From Nitrosopumilaceae archaeon (GTDB lineage: Archaea; Thermoproteota; Nitrososphaeria; Nitrososphaerales; Nitrosopumilaceae): a stretch of 64,000 bases of DNA. The stretch lies in assembly GCA_035631875.1 (NCBI GenBank), contig DASQHX010000009.1:66691-130690 (forward strand), in the 5' to 3' direction. Every line of letters starts with the position of its first letter. Position 1 is the stretch's first letter. This document shows positions 8,483-17,742 of this stretch, in pieces. Made by a program: the position numbers and the translations under genes. Under the pieces are notes generated by a model that ran no database searches, was not told where the DNA came from, and saw only the letters and a list, made by a program, of their open reading frames with translations.

Positions 8483-9349
8483 ATGCACCAAAATAGAACA
8501 AAATATCCACAAAAGAAATCGTTGATGTATCAACAACTCCAAGAGCTTCCAAAAAAATATAATGTAATTGCTCTTGTAAGAATGGAAAAAGTAAGATCAT
8601 CACAATTATTGCCTTTAAGAAAAAAATTCAAAGGCGAAGTAGAAATTGTTAGCATAAAAGACAAAGTTGCACAAAAGGCACTAGCTGGACTGAAAATGCC
8701 TTCTATTGACAAGATGGTAGACAAACTAGTTGGACAATGTGTATTGATGTTCACAAACATGACTCCTTTCAAACTAAACATCTTACTTAGTAAAAACAAG
8801 ATAATGATGGCTGCACGTGGTGGAGATCTTGCAAGTATCGATGTTGTAATCAAGGCAGGAAATACTGGCATTACACCAGGTCCAATTCTTACTGACTTTA
8901 AAGAAGCTGGCGTAGCTACAAAAATTGATCAAGGAACAATTTGGATAACAAAGGATTCTATCCCTGCCAAAAAAGGAGCAGTTATTTCTGAAAAGCTTGC
9001 CACATTACTAAGTAAGCTTGATGTAAAACCAGTAGAAGCCGGCATAATACTTGATGCAGCTGTTGCAGAAGATATCCTATATGCAAAGAACGAATTAGTA
9101 ATAGATGTAGAAAAGTATCGTGACGCATTTGCACAGGCACATCATGAGGCGATGGCGCTTGCAATAGAAATCGGTTATGTCACCAAAGAAAACGTATCAA
9201 CAATACTTGCAAAGGCAGCTCAGCAAGCAAGATCTGTTGCATTGGAAGCAGGAATTCTAACTGATGATATCAAGGATCAAGTAATACAAAAGGCCAACGC
9301 ACAAGCAAATGCACTAGCTAGAAAGGCAAAGAATTACACTCCACAGTAG
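8483..9349 (+). CDS. rpl10: 50S ribosomal protein L10 (P0 stalk protein)
   Basis: L10/P0 anchors L12 dimers on the ribosome and recruits GTPase factors. The 288-residue protein has the rRNA-binding N-terminal domain, the archaeal insertion (GNTGITPGPILTDFKEAGVATKI) and long C-terminal helices rich in Ala (residues about 205-288) that bind L12. The usual acidic FG-tail seen in some archaeal P0 proteins is not obvious: the chain ends NYTPQ. It follows rpl1 by one base. L12 lies 750 bases further on, on the other strand. Confidence 0.94.
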   Translation: MHQNRTKYPQKKSLMYQQLQELPKKYNVIALVRMEKVRSSQLLPLRKKFKGEVEIVSIKDKVAQKALAGLKMPSIDKMVDKLVGQCVLMFTNMTPFKLNILLSKNKIMMAARGGDLASIDVVIKAGNTGITPGPILTDFKEAGVATKIDQGTIWITKDSIPAKKGAVISEKLATLLSKLDVKPVEAGIILDAAVAEDILYAKNELVIDVEKYRDAFAQAHHEAMALAIEIGYVTKENVSTILAKAAQQARSVALEAGILTDDIKDQVIQKANAQANALARKAKNYTPQ

Positions 9350-9379
9350 AAGCCATTTCTTAAAAATTCCTAAAAAGAA

Positions 9380-10018
9380 TTACAGTTTTTCTCGTACCTT
9401 TGGCAGATTCCAATTATACTTCATTGCAACAAGTCTAAGTATTGTGGAAGTTGCAATTCCAGCAAATGTAGCTATGTTTGGTTCTGCATTAACGCTTAGA
9501 AGAATAAAGAAAGTTACAACACCTACAAAACTTGCAGAAGCATAAAGTTCCTTTACAAACACTATTGGAATTTCGTTTACAAACATGTCTCTCAAGATTC
9601 CTCCCCCAACTGCAGTAAGCATTCCGGCTAATGCCATTGCAAGAAAGTTTAGTCCAAAAACATCATACGCAAATGTTGCACCAATTATTGTAAATACTCC
9701 TAGCCCCAAGGCATCAAATTTTAAAAACAGATTCCAGTGTTTCTGTATTCTTGGATATAGAAAGAATATGGCAATTCCCGTTAAAACTGTAATTACCACA
9801 TACAACGGATTTGAAATGGAATGAGGTGGAAAATGACCTATCATCACATCTCTGATAGTTCCACCCGCTACACCTGTTATTGTAGCTAAAATTATTATCC
9901 CTACAATGTCTGCCTTGTGTTCAATGGCTTTGAATGCTCCAGTAACAGCAAACGCCATTGTTCCAAAAAGATCGAGTGCCAAAATAAGAGTAGAAATCGA
10001 TGGGGATAGTTCAGTCAA
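9380..10018 (-). CDS. TRIC-like membrane channel (UPF0126 / YadS family)
   Basis: This 212-residue integral membrane protein has about seven hydrophobic segments and two copies of a glycine-rich half-repeat (AFAVTGAFKAI...GVAGGTIRDVM and FALAGMLTAVGGGILRDM-like). That architecture defines the UPF0126 family, prokaryotic homologues of trimeric intracellular cation channels. The paired GGTIRD/GGGILRD motifs are the clearest signature. Ion selectivity cannot be deduced. It lies between L10 and L12 on the reverse strand and interrupts the ribosomal stalk operon. Confidence 0.85.
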   Translation of the reverse strand: MTELSPSISTLILALDLFGTMAFAVTGAFKAIEHKADIVGIIILATITGVAGGTIRDVMIGHFPPHSISNPLYVVITVLTGIAIFFLYPRIQKHWNLFLKFDALGLGVFTIIGATFAYDVFGLNFLAMALAGMLTAVGGGILRDMFVNEIPIVFVKELYASASFVGVVTFFILLSVNAEPNIATFAGIATSTILRLVAMKYNWNLPKVREKL

Positions 10019-10106
10019 ATCACAGTTAGTTGTATCATATGGTAAATAATGTTTAGAGATCTAAACAAAGAACAAAATGTAAAAGGGAGTTTTAAAAATG
10101 ACGTAC

Positions 10107-10409
10107 CTAACCAAATAATGCAGAGAGGCCTTCCATTGCTTGTTCTTCGGTCTTAGCAGATGGTGTCTCTACTTCTTTCTTTTCTTCCTTTCCACCAGAT
10201 GCGGCTGCTGCGGCAGGTGCTGCTGCTACTGCTACTGGGGCTGCTTTGATAGCTTCATCAATGTTTACGTCAGCGAGTGCTGCTACAAGTGCCTTTACTT
10301 GTGCTTCGTTTACTGCAGCTCCTGAAGCTTTGATTACACTTGTAATATTAGCTTCGTTGATTTCCTTCTTTTGCTTGTGCAAAAGTAATGCGGCATATAC
10401 ATATTCCAT
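10107..10409 (-). CDS. rpl12: 50S ribosomal protein L12 (P1/P2 type)
   Basis: This 100-residue stalk protein has the N-terminal helical dimerisation domain ([21 protein letters not shown]), an Ala/Pro/Gly hinge (about residues 62-80) and the acidic C-terminal tail ending MEGLSALFG, which binds translation factors and aIF5B/EF-2. It is the functional partner of L10 but is encoded on the opposite strand with its own TATA box 28 bases upstream. Confidence 0.96.
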   Translation of the reverse strand: MEYVYAALLLHKQKKEINEANITSVIKASGAAVNEAQVKALVAALADVNIDEAIKAAPVAVAAAPAAAAASGGKEEKKEVETPSAKTEEQAMEGLSALFG

Positions 10410-10430
10410 CGTAAACGGAATTTGCTAAAG

Positions 10431-10443
10431 GCATAATATAAAA
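10431..10443 (-). promoter_or_regulatory. TATA box of rpl12
   Basis: The reverse strand reads GTTTTATATTATGC, centred about 28 bases before the rpl12 ATG. This is consistent with a strong leaderless promoter. Confidence 0.5.
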
Positions 10444-10510
10444 CTATGGAGTAGATATTGAACCGAATTTATTATTCCAATATACAAAACTCGGAAATGT
10501 AAAAAATGAA

Positions 10511-11017
10511 CTAGTTTAGAATCTTAAGACTGCGGCAAATAGAGTACATGTATTTTTTCAATTCTTTATCGTATAAAGTATCCATTCTTTGCTTTAGAAT
10601 TCTTTTTGCTTGATCTTTTTCTGCACCATCAGACAGTGAAAGAACATTATTGATCAATTCTGGAATCGATTCTCTTACCCATCCATCAATTACATTGTGA
10701 ATTCTTTTGTGTATTTTAACTACCGAATCAGTGTTAATGTCAAAGACACCAGTATAATTATCAAATTCTACTCTATATATCAAAGCCAATATACAATCTT
10801 TTGGGTCTGGATTTTTTAGTTGCTCTATAGACTGCGGTCCTCCTTTGTTTTGAGCAACTTTGTTTTTGAGACCAACCGCATTTATTATAATACCGTTAAC
10901 ACCTATCTTGGAATTTTCAACGCCTGTGACCACCCCAACAACTATGTTTCTAAATTCTCCGTCTTGTACAGATGTAAAAGCATGATCTCCTTCCTTCCAT
11001 GTTTTTTTATTGAACAT
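10511..11017 (-). CDS. Conserved hypothetical protein, 168 residues
   Basis: I do not recognise this protein. It is soluble, with no signal peptide or membrane helix. The first 75 residues look beta-rich (VVGVVTGVENSKIGVNGIIINAV), the rest mostly helical and charged (about residues 100-160). No cysteine pairs or catalytic motif stand out. It is head-to-head with alaS and appears to share a TATA element with it (10038-equivalent position 11038-11047), so its expression may be tied to translation genes. Normal base composition argues for a real gene. It is probably lineage-specific. Confidence 0.75.
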   Translation of the reverse strand: MFNKKTWKEGDHAFTSVQDGEFRNIVVGVVTGVENSKIGVNGIIINAVGLKNKVAQNKGGPQSIEQLKNPDPKDCILALIYRVEFDNYTGVFDINTDSVVKIHKRIHNVIDGWVRESIPELINNVLSLSDGAEKDQAKRILKQRMDTLYDKELKKYMYSICRSLKILN

Positions 11018-11037
11018 GGCAGCTTTTCAAAAAAGAT

Positions 11038-11047
11038 CATATTTAAT
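11038..11047. promoter_or_regulatory. Near-palindromic TATA element between the 168-residue gene and alaS
   Basis: CATATTTAAT reads as a TATA box on both strands. On the reverse strand its centre is 25 bases from the ATG of the hypothetical gene (11017), the spacing for a leaderless mRNA. On the forward strand it would start a transcript near 11069 with a leader of about 28 bases before the alaS ATG at 11097. Confidence 0.4.
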
Positions 11048-11096
11048 GTGTTGCTTCAGAATGCTTAATATCGGTCATTCCGAAAACTTCTCAAAG

Positions 11097-13802
11097 ATGG
11101 ACAAGGAACAAATTCTTGCAAAGTTTTCTACCGATCCTGATAGGTATTACAAAGTAGCATTATTTGAAAATGAAGGATTTGTACGAAAATCATGCACAAA
11201 ATGTAAACGATATTTCTGGACTATAGATACTAATCAAAACTTTTGCCCTGATGATTCTGAAAATAATTATTCATTTATTGGCAATCCCCCCACAAAGAAA
11301 AGATTTGATTATGTTCAAGCATGGAGAGAAGTAGAATCTTTTTTTGTGCAAAACGGCCACAAATCAGTCAGCAGATACCCAGTTGTCTGCAGATGGCGCG
11401 ATGATCTGTATTTTACAATAGCATCAATTGTAGACTTTCAAAGAGTTATGGGTTCTAAGGTTGTTTTTGAATTTCCTGCAAATCCATTAGTGGTTCCACA
11501 AACTTGTCTTAGATTCAAAGACATTGAAAATGTTGGAGTTACAGGAAGACATTTTTCTAGTTTTTGTATGATTGGACAGCACAGTATTCCAAATTCACAA
11601 GGATATTGGAAAGACAAATGTGTTGATCTAGATTTTCGACTACTAACAGAAAGATTTGGCATTGATAAAAAAGAAATAGTTTTTGTAGAAGATGTATGGG
11701 TGGGAGGTGGTTCATTTGGCTCTTCATTAGAATATTTTGTTAGAGGGCTAGAACTTGGAAATGCAGTTTTTACTGAATTTCAAGGAGATCTAGAAAATTA
11801 TTCTGTTTTAGACCAAAAAATAATAGACATGGGAGCAGGCCTAGAGAGGTTTGCTTGGATTACCATGGGCACTCCAACTGCATATGATTGCTGTTTTGGT
11901 CCTATTACAAAAAATCTCATACAAAAAGCATGCATAGATCTTGATTCTAAAATTATATCAAACTATTTCATATCAATAGCAAAAAGCCTTGGCGATTCAA
12001 AAGATATATCAATCGCAAGAAAAATTGCTGCAAAACAAGCAGGAATTGATGAAATCCGGTTTAATAAAACAATAGCGCCACTAGAAGGGATTTATCTAAT
12101 TGCAGATCATCTCAGAACTTTGGTGTTTGCAATTTCTGATGGTGCTTTGCCAAGTAATGTAGGTGGAGGATACAACTTACGAATGATTCTAAGAAGAACA
12201 GTAGCTACAATGGATAGGTTTGGCTGGAATTTTGATCTAAAAGAATTAGTTGACATGCATGTGGATTATTTAAAATCAACATATCCAGAATTAGAAGAAA
12301 CACGAAATGATGTCAAGACCATAATTGGAATAGAAAGTGAGAGATACAATGAATCAAAAACAAGAATGAAAGGCATTGCAAGTACACTAAAGAATCAAGA
12401 CAAGAAATTAACCGTAGATGATCTTATCAGATTATACGAATCTGATGGAATAACTCCCGACTTTTTAAAAGAGACCCAAATAATTTCTGAAATTCCACCT
12501 ACATTTTATGAGAGGTTATCAGACTTGCATCAATCAGAAAAACAAGAGAAAAAAGAAGATTTGGACTTGAAAGGAATTCCAGATACCGAATTATTATACT
12601 ATAAACATGATCCAGAAGAGTTTGAGGCCAGAGTTCTCAAAATAATAAAAAACAAGCTAGTTGTTTTAGACAAGACATCATTTTATCCCAGAGGTGGAGG
12701 CCAAGAACCAGATCATGGAGAGATTGGGACCTTTGAGGTGATTGATGTAAATAAACATGGAAATGTCGTAGTTCACGAAATTAAGGGTGGCACATTAAAA
12801 GAAGGAGAGATTGTGAAATGTGCAATAGATGCATCTCGTCGATATGGAATAACAAGGAATCACACTAGTACCCATGTGCTAAATGCTTCTGCACGAAAAA
12901 CTCTGGGATCATGGATTTGGCAACACTCTGCATTTAAGGAAAAAGATTACGGTAGATTAGATATTACTCATCATTCTAACCTGACTGAAGATGATGTAGC
13001 GAAAATTGAAGATTTGGCAAACTTTACTATTAGAAGAGATGTTCCCATCATGATTAATGAATTTGAACGAGGAAATGCTGAACAAAAGTATGGATTTAGA
13101 ATTTACCAAGGCGGTGTAGTTCCAGTAAAATTAGTTAGAATTGTAAACATTGAAGGTTACGATGTAGAAGCATGTGGAGGAACACATGTTAAAAAAACAG
13201 GAGAGATAGGACTCATTAAGATTACAAAGGCAGAAAGAATTCAGGATGGAGTTGTCAGAATGGAGTTTGTTTCTGGCGAAACTGCTATAAAATACACTCA
13301 AAATCAAGATAGAAAAATTTCTCAGATTGTAAAGTTACTAGGCTCAAGTAAAGAAAAGATAATGGAATCATTTGAACATACCATAAAGGACGCAGATTCT
13401 TCCAAGAAAAAGCTAAAACAATTAATCAAACGAGTATCAGAACCTACTGCAAAAAATGTCATACTCCAAGCAAAAAATCTAGGTAAAGTAAAACTATACT
13501 CCACGATAGACGAGGACATGGATGAGGAATTCCATATTGCAGTAGGAGAACAAACAATCAAGATGGATCCATCTATGATATATTGTGCATTGATTTTGAA
13601 AAACGACGGCATACGAATAGTTGCATTTGCTGGTCCAGAGGCAGTAAAAACAAAGAAGGCTGGAGATTTGGTTCGTGATGTTTCCAAAATCTTAGGCGGT
13701 TCCGGAGGAGGAAACGAGATCTTTGGCCAAGGAGGAGGAAAAGACTTGTCCAAACTAAAAGATGCATTAATTGCTGCTGAACAATCTATTTTGGAAAAGT
13801 GA
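11097..13802 (+). CDS. alaS: Alanyl-tRNA synthetase, archaeal type
   Basis: AlaRS charges tRNA-Ala and edits misacylated Ser/Gly. The catalytic class II domain occupies the first half. The editing domain shows HTSTHVLN (about residue 620) and the CGGTH zinc site further on. The archaeal-type N-terminal CTKC...CPDD zinc-like cluster is present near residue 25. The C-terminal oligomerisation region ends with the glycine-rich GGSGGGNEIFGQGGG. The frame is open back to 11010, but that start lies upstream of the TATA element. ATG 11097 (901 residues) gives the usual archaeal beginning and a transcript start that fits. The stop is four bases before the GTG start of leuS. Confidence 0.95.
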   Translation: MDKEQILAKFSTDPDRYYKVALFENEGFVRKSCTKCKRYFWTIDTNQNFCPDDSENNYSFIGNPPTKKRFDYVQAWREVESFFVQNGHKSVSRYPVVCRWRDDLYFTIASIVDFQRVMGSKVVFEFPANPLVVPQTCLRFKDIENVGVTGRHFSSFCMIGQHSIPNSQGYWKDKCVDLDFRLLTERFGIDKKEIVFVEDVWVGGGSFGSSLEYFVRGLELGNAVFTEFQGDLENYSVLDQKIIDMGAGLERFAWITMGTPTAYDCCFGPITKNLIQKACIDLDSKIISNYFISIAKSLGDSKDISIARKIAAKQAGIDEIRFNKTIAPLEGIYLIADHLRTLVFAISDGALPSNVGGGYNLRMILRRTVATMDRFGWNFDLKELVDMHVDYLKSTYPELEETRNDVKTIIGIESERYNESKTRMKGIASTLKNQDKKLTVDDLIRLYESDGITPDFLKETQIISEIPPTFYERLSDLHQSEKQEKKEDLDLKGIPDTELLYYKHDPEEFEARVLKIIKNKLVVLDKTSFYPRGGGQEPDHGEIGTFEVIDVNKHGNVVVHEIKGGTLKEGEIVKCAIDASRRYGITRNHTSTHVLNASARKTLGSWIWQHSAFKEKDYGRLDITHHSNLTEDDVAKIEDLANFTIRRDVPIMINEFERGNAEQKYGFRIYQGGVVPVKLVRIVNIEGYDVEACGGTHVKKTGEIGLIKITKAERIQDGVVRMEFVSGETAIKYTQNQDRKISQIVKLLGSSKEKIMESFEHTIKDADSSKKKLKQLIKRVSEPTAKNVILQAKNLGKVKLYSTIDEDMDEEFHIAVGEQTIKMDPSMIYCALILKNDGIRIVAFAGPEAVKTKKAGDLVRDVSKILGGSGGGNEIFGQGGGKDLSKLKDALIAAEQSILEK

Positions 13803-13806
13803 TTTT

Positions 13807-16680
13807 GTGACAGATTGGTCATCTATAGAATCCAAATGGAGAAAAATATGGCATGATGAAAAATATTTCGAGGCAGATCCAAGCTCACAAAAAAAATTTT
13901 TTGTCACAGTAGCATACCCATATCCAAATTCTCCACAGCACATAGGCCACGGAAGAACCTATACTTTAGCTGATGTTCATGCAAGATTCATGCGTATGCG
14001 TGGTTACAACGTACTTTTTCCAATGGGCTTTCACTACACAGGAACACCAATTCTTGGCATGGCAAGACGTGTTCAAGAAAACGATAAGGAATTAATCGAG
14101 GCCTTTAGAACATTATACAAAGTTCCAGAAAAAAATATTGTAGAGTTTTCAGAGCCAGTAAAAATTGCAGATTATTTCCATCAAGAAATAAAATCAGGAA
14201 TGATAGAGATGGGTTACTCTATAGACTGGAGAAGAGAGTTTACTACAATAGATCCGGTCTACAATAAATTCATAGAATGGCAGTTTAGAAAGTTGAGAAG
14301 TAAGAATTTGGTCATTCAAGGATCACATCCTGTTGGCTGGTGCCCAAAAGATCAAAATCCAGTATCACAACATGATACGTTAGGTGATGTAGAACCAAGT
14401 TTTACAGAGTATATTCTCATCAAATTCAGATATGAAAAATATATCATACCAACTGCCACACTTAGACCTGAAACAATATTTGGTGTAACAAATCTCTGGA
14501 TAAACCCACAGGTTACTTACAAGATTACAAACGTAGATAATGAAACATGGATTGTTAGTGCAGAATGCGCGAGAAAACTAGAGTTTCTTGATAAGAAAGT
14601 CAAGATAACAGGCGAGATAAAAGGTTCTGAACTTGTAAGCAAAAAAGTCAAAGTTCCAGATAGAAATGAAGAGATCATAATATTTCCTGCAAGCTTTGTC
14701 AAGAGTGAAAACGGTACTGGAATTGTAATGTCAGTGCCAGCACATGCACCATTTGACTATCAAGCTTTAGAAGATATTAAAAAGTTGAGCAATGATCAAA
14801 ATCTTGCTTCCATTGCAAGAACGATTTTACCAATTTCCATCATACAAACTGACGGATGTGGAGAGATTCCTGCAAAGGAAGTTACTGAAAGATTTCAAAT
14901 AGAAGACCAAAACAATCCCAAACTTGAAGAAGCAACAAAAGAACTTTATGCAAAAGAATTCTACGGAGGAAAATTAAAACAAAACACTGGAAAATTTGCA
15001 CAAAAAACTGTTGTAGAAGCTAAAGAAGAAGTCAAAAAATGGATTCTGCAAAGTAATAATGCAGATATTTTATTTGAACTAAATGATGGACCGATCCGTT
15101 GTAGGTGCGGCGCCGAGTGCGTAGTAAAATTACTCAATGATCAATGGTTTCTAGATTATTCTAATAAAAAATGGAAGGATGATACGCATCATTGGATAAA
15201 TGAAATGAAGATACTTCCAGAAGAGATACGGGGAGAATTCAATTATGTTGTGGATTGGCTTAGGGAAAGGGCATGTGCAAGACAACACGGTCTTGGTACA
15301 AAATTACCGTGGGACAAGGATTGGATAGTTGAGAGTTTGTCAGATTCAGTAATTTACATGGCATACTACATCTTGGCAAAATATGTAAATGAAAAACAAC
15401 TAGTAGCAGAAAGTCTTGGGGATGAGTTTTTTGATTATGTATTTTTTGGAGAGGGAGATTCAAAGAAAATTGCTTCATCATCTAAAATATCATATGATGT
15501 TTTAGAAATGATCAGAAACGAATTTCAGTATTTTTATCCTGTTAATGCAAGACATTCAGGACGTGATCTTGTTCCAAATCATCTAACTTTCTTTGTTTTT
15601 AATCATATTGCAATATTTCCCAAAAAATATTGGCCTGAAGAGATAGTAGTAAATGGTTCTGTCTTGATGGAAGGAAAAAAAATGTCAAAATCAATGGGAA
15701 ACATAATTCCATTACGGGATGCAATTAGAACACATGGAGCTGACCCAATTAGATTAGCTATCTTAATTTCTGCAGAGTTATTGCAGGATGCCGATTTTAA
15801 TTTGGAAGCAGTTAGAGGAATTAAAAACAAGCTTGAAAACATGTTGGGCGAATCTACCAAATACAAAGCAGGCCAATTCAACAATCAAGAACAAGAAGAC
15901 AGATGGCTACAAAGTAGACTGCAACAGCTTATCTTTGAAATTACATCAGCTATGGAAAAAATGAGATTACGTGAAGCCTTGCATTATGTACTGTACGAAT
16001 TTGATTCAGACATGCAATGGTATCTAAAGAGAACAGAGGCAAAGAATAGAAAAAATACATCTGGTATCTTACATGAAATTTTTTCTGCTAGAGTATCCAT
16101 GCTTTCTCCTTTTGCACCACATGTTGCAGAAGAGATGTGGAATAAATTAGGAAATTCTGGAATTGTTTCAAAATCGTTGTGGCCATTAGTTCATGAAAAC
16201 AAGATTGATGCCGTAGCACTCCAATCAGAAAATCTTCTCAAATCAACATTGGAAGATATCAAGAACATTCTCAAAGTAACCAAAATTTCACCAAAACGAA
16301 TCATCATTTATACTTCAGACCCATGGAAGACAAAGGCATACCAAAAGATTCTTTCAAGTGTTATCAAAGGTGAGATGAATATTGGAATTCTTATAAAATC
16401 TCTAATTGCAGACAAGGATACAGAAAATGTAAAAAAAGATCCCGATTTTGTCAAAAAAACTGTTAATGATATATTATCAGAACCTGTAGAATCAAGAAAA
16501 TCCAGAGCAAAGTCAGGTCTTGTTGATGAGAAGAAAATTCTTTTAGAAATTAATTCACTTGTCCAAAAAGAATTCGGTGTGGAGGTACAAGTGTTTGGTG
16601 AATCAGATACCCAAAAATATGATCCCAAAAACAAGGCACGTACTGCAAGGCCATTCAAGCCTGCAATATTAATAGAATAG
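13807..16680 (+). CDS. leuS: Leucyl-tRNA synthetase, archaeal/eukaryotic type
   Basis: This class I synthetase charges tRNA-Leu. The HIGH motif is in NSPQHIGHGRTY near the N-terminus, the CP1 editing domain spans roughly residues 160-420, and the KMSKS motif is in GKKMSKSMGN. The archaeal C-terminal extension ends KARTARPFKPAI. An open frame extends back to ATG 13771 inside alaS, but GTG at 13807, four bases after the alaS stop, gives VTDWSSIESKWRKIW, the standard beginning, so I use it (957 residues). The alaS-leuS pair is presumably co-transcribed. Confidence 0.95.
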   Translation: MTDWSSIESKWRKIWHDEKYFEADPSSQKKFFVTVAYPYPNSPQHIGHGRTYTLADVHARFMRMRGYNVLFPMGFHYTGTPILGMARRVQENDKELIEAFRTLYKVPEKNIVEFSEPVKIADYFHQEIKSGMIEMGYSIDWRREFTTIDPVYNKFIEWQFRKLRSKNLVIQGSHPVGWCPKDQNPVSQHDTLGDVEPSFTEYILIKFRYEKYIIPTATLRPETIFGVTNLWINPQVTYKITNVDNETWIVSAECARKLEFLDKKVKITGEIKGSELVSKKVKVPDRNEEIIIFPASFVKSENGTGIVMSVPAHAPFDYQALEDIKKLSNDQNLASIARTILPISIIQTDGCGEIPAKEVTERFQIEDQNNPKLEEATKELYAKEFYGGKLKQNTGKFAQKTVVEAKEEVKKWILQSNNADILFELNDGPIRCRCGAECVVKLLNDQWFLDYSNKKWKDDTHHWINEMKILPEEIRGEFNYVVDWLRERACARQHGLGTKLPWDKDWIVESLSDSVIYMAYYILAKYVNEKQLVAESLGDEFFDYVFFGEGDSKKIASSSKISYDVLEMIRNEFQYFYPVNARHSGRDLVPNHLTFFVFNHIAIFPKKYWPEEIVVNGSVLMEGKKMSKSMGNIIPLRDAIRTHGADPIRLAILISAELLQDADFNLEAVRGIKNKLENMLGESTKYKAGQFNNQEQEDRWLQSRLQQLIFEITSAMEKMRLREALHYVLYEFDSDMQWYLKRTEAKNRKNTSGILHEIFSARVSMLSPFAPHVAEEMWNKLGNSGIVSKSLWPLVHENKIDAVALQSENLLKSTLEDIKNILKVTKISPKRIIIYTSDPWKTKAYQKILSSVIKGEMNIGILIKSLIADKDTENVKKDPDFVKKTVNDILSEPVESRKSRAKSGLVDEKKILLEINSLVQKEFGVEVQVFGESDTQKYDPKNKARTARPFKPAILIE

Positions 16681-16700
16681 AATTAGAAAAATACTGCACA

Positions 16701-16711
16701 TCTTTTTATTA
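16701..16711 (+). promoter_or_regulatory. TATA box of the geranylgeranyl reductase-like gene
   Basis: TCTTTTTATTA is centred about 29 bases before the TTG start at 16735. It supports a leaderless TTG start. Confidence 0.4.
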
Positions 16712-16734
16712 GGTATTTTCAGAATAAGCTTCAA

Positions 16735-17742
16735 TTGAAAATAGCAGTTGTTGGCATTGGAGTTGCAGGTGGATATCTTCTTGGTAGATTGAAAAATGAA
16801 CATGAAGTAGTTGGTTTTGAAAGATCCACACAAGAAAATCATGATTCCATATGTGCTTGGGGCACAACTCGCGGACCAATGCAAGAATTTGCTAAAAAAT
16901 GTAATCTCGATTTTAACGATTACATAATTCATGACGGAAAAAACATGTACATTGACATGAATTCAGACAGATTCAACATCAAATTGATGGGTCTTTGTAC
17001 CTACGACAAAATTGGTCTTATCAAAGACATGTCAAAAGGATGTAAGATCAATTATGGTACCACACCAAAACTTGCAGATTTAGAATCAGAATTTGATCTC
17101 ATAATTGATGCAACTGGATTTTACAGAATGTATCTTCCAAGACTTGCTCAAGATTTTCATCTGCCAACATACCAATACAAGGTAGAATATGAAGACAAAG
17201 TGCCATTTGACGACTTTTACCTTAAGCCATTTTCTTCAATTAGTGGATATTTTTGGTATTTTCCATTAGGGGAAAAACATGCACATATTGGTGCTGGCGA
17301 TAAAAACAGAAAACATGTTGAAGTAACTGATGCATTTTTTAAAAAATATGGTGGAAAAATACTCAAAACAGTTGGAAGACCAATTCGTCTTGCTACACCT
17401 GATATGTGCGAACCATTTTATCATGGAAAGGTTGTTGGTGTCGGTGAATCGATTGGAACTGTTTACCCACTTTTAGGAGAAGGCATCATACCAAGCATGA
17501 CCTGTGCGGACATATTTATCGAGAATATTGGTAATAATGAAAGATACAGACAGCAAGTACTTGAAAAGTTTGCCATATACTCCAAGGTACTTGCATTTGT
17601 CAGAAATAAAATGGACAGCAAATTTAGTACGATAAAGCACTTTGCAGATCTTATTGCAATTTATAGATACATGAAAAAAAATGAACAGAGATTTGGTATG
17701 GAAATTAAAATGACAGATATGATGAAGGTTGCAAAGGCCTAG
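16735..17742 (+). CDS. Geranylgeranyl reductase-family FAD-dependent oxidoreductase
   Basis: This 335-residue flavoprotein has an N-terminal Rossmann dinucleotide-binding motif (VVGIGVAGGYLLGRL) and the second FAD motif region with DLIIDATGFYR (about residue 120). The third block, VVGVGESIGTVYPLLGEGI (about residue 240), is typical of geranylgeranyl and digeranylgeranylglycerophospholipid reductases. These saturate the isoprenoid chains of archaeal lipids. The family also includes halogenase- and hydroxylase-like members, so lipid reduction is the likeliest but not the only role. TTG at 16735 is the only start that keeps the Gly-rich motif at the N-terminus. Its stop overlaps the convergent cysteine-cluster gene. 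Confidence 0.78.
   Translation: MKIAVVGIGVAGGYLLGRLKNEHEVVGFERSTQENHDSICAWGTTRGPMQEFAKKCNLDFNDYIIHDGKNMYIDMNSDRFNIKLMGLCTYDKIGLIKDMSKGCKINYGTTPKLADLESEFDLIIDATGFYRMYLPRLAQDFHLPTYQYKVEYEDKVPFDDFYLKPFSSISGYFWYFPLGEKHAHIGAGDKNRKHVEVTDAFFKKYGGKILKTVGRPIRLATPDMCEPFYHGKVVGVGESIGTVYPLLGEGIIPSMTCADIFIENIGNNERYRQQVLEKFAIYSKVLAFVRNKMDSKFSTIKHFADLIAIYRYMKKNEQRFGMEIKMTDMMKVAKA

Noticed and set aside
10140-10428. Forward-strand open frames opposite rpl12, Cys- and Ser-rich
   Set aside because: They arise from the Ala-rich hinge codons of L12 read on the other strand.
11010-11096. N-terminal extension of AlaRS
   Set aside because: It would start upstream of the TATA element, overlaps the divergent gene's start and is unlike other AlaRS N-termini.
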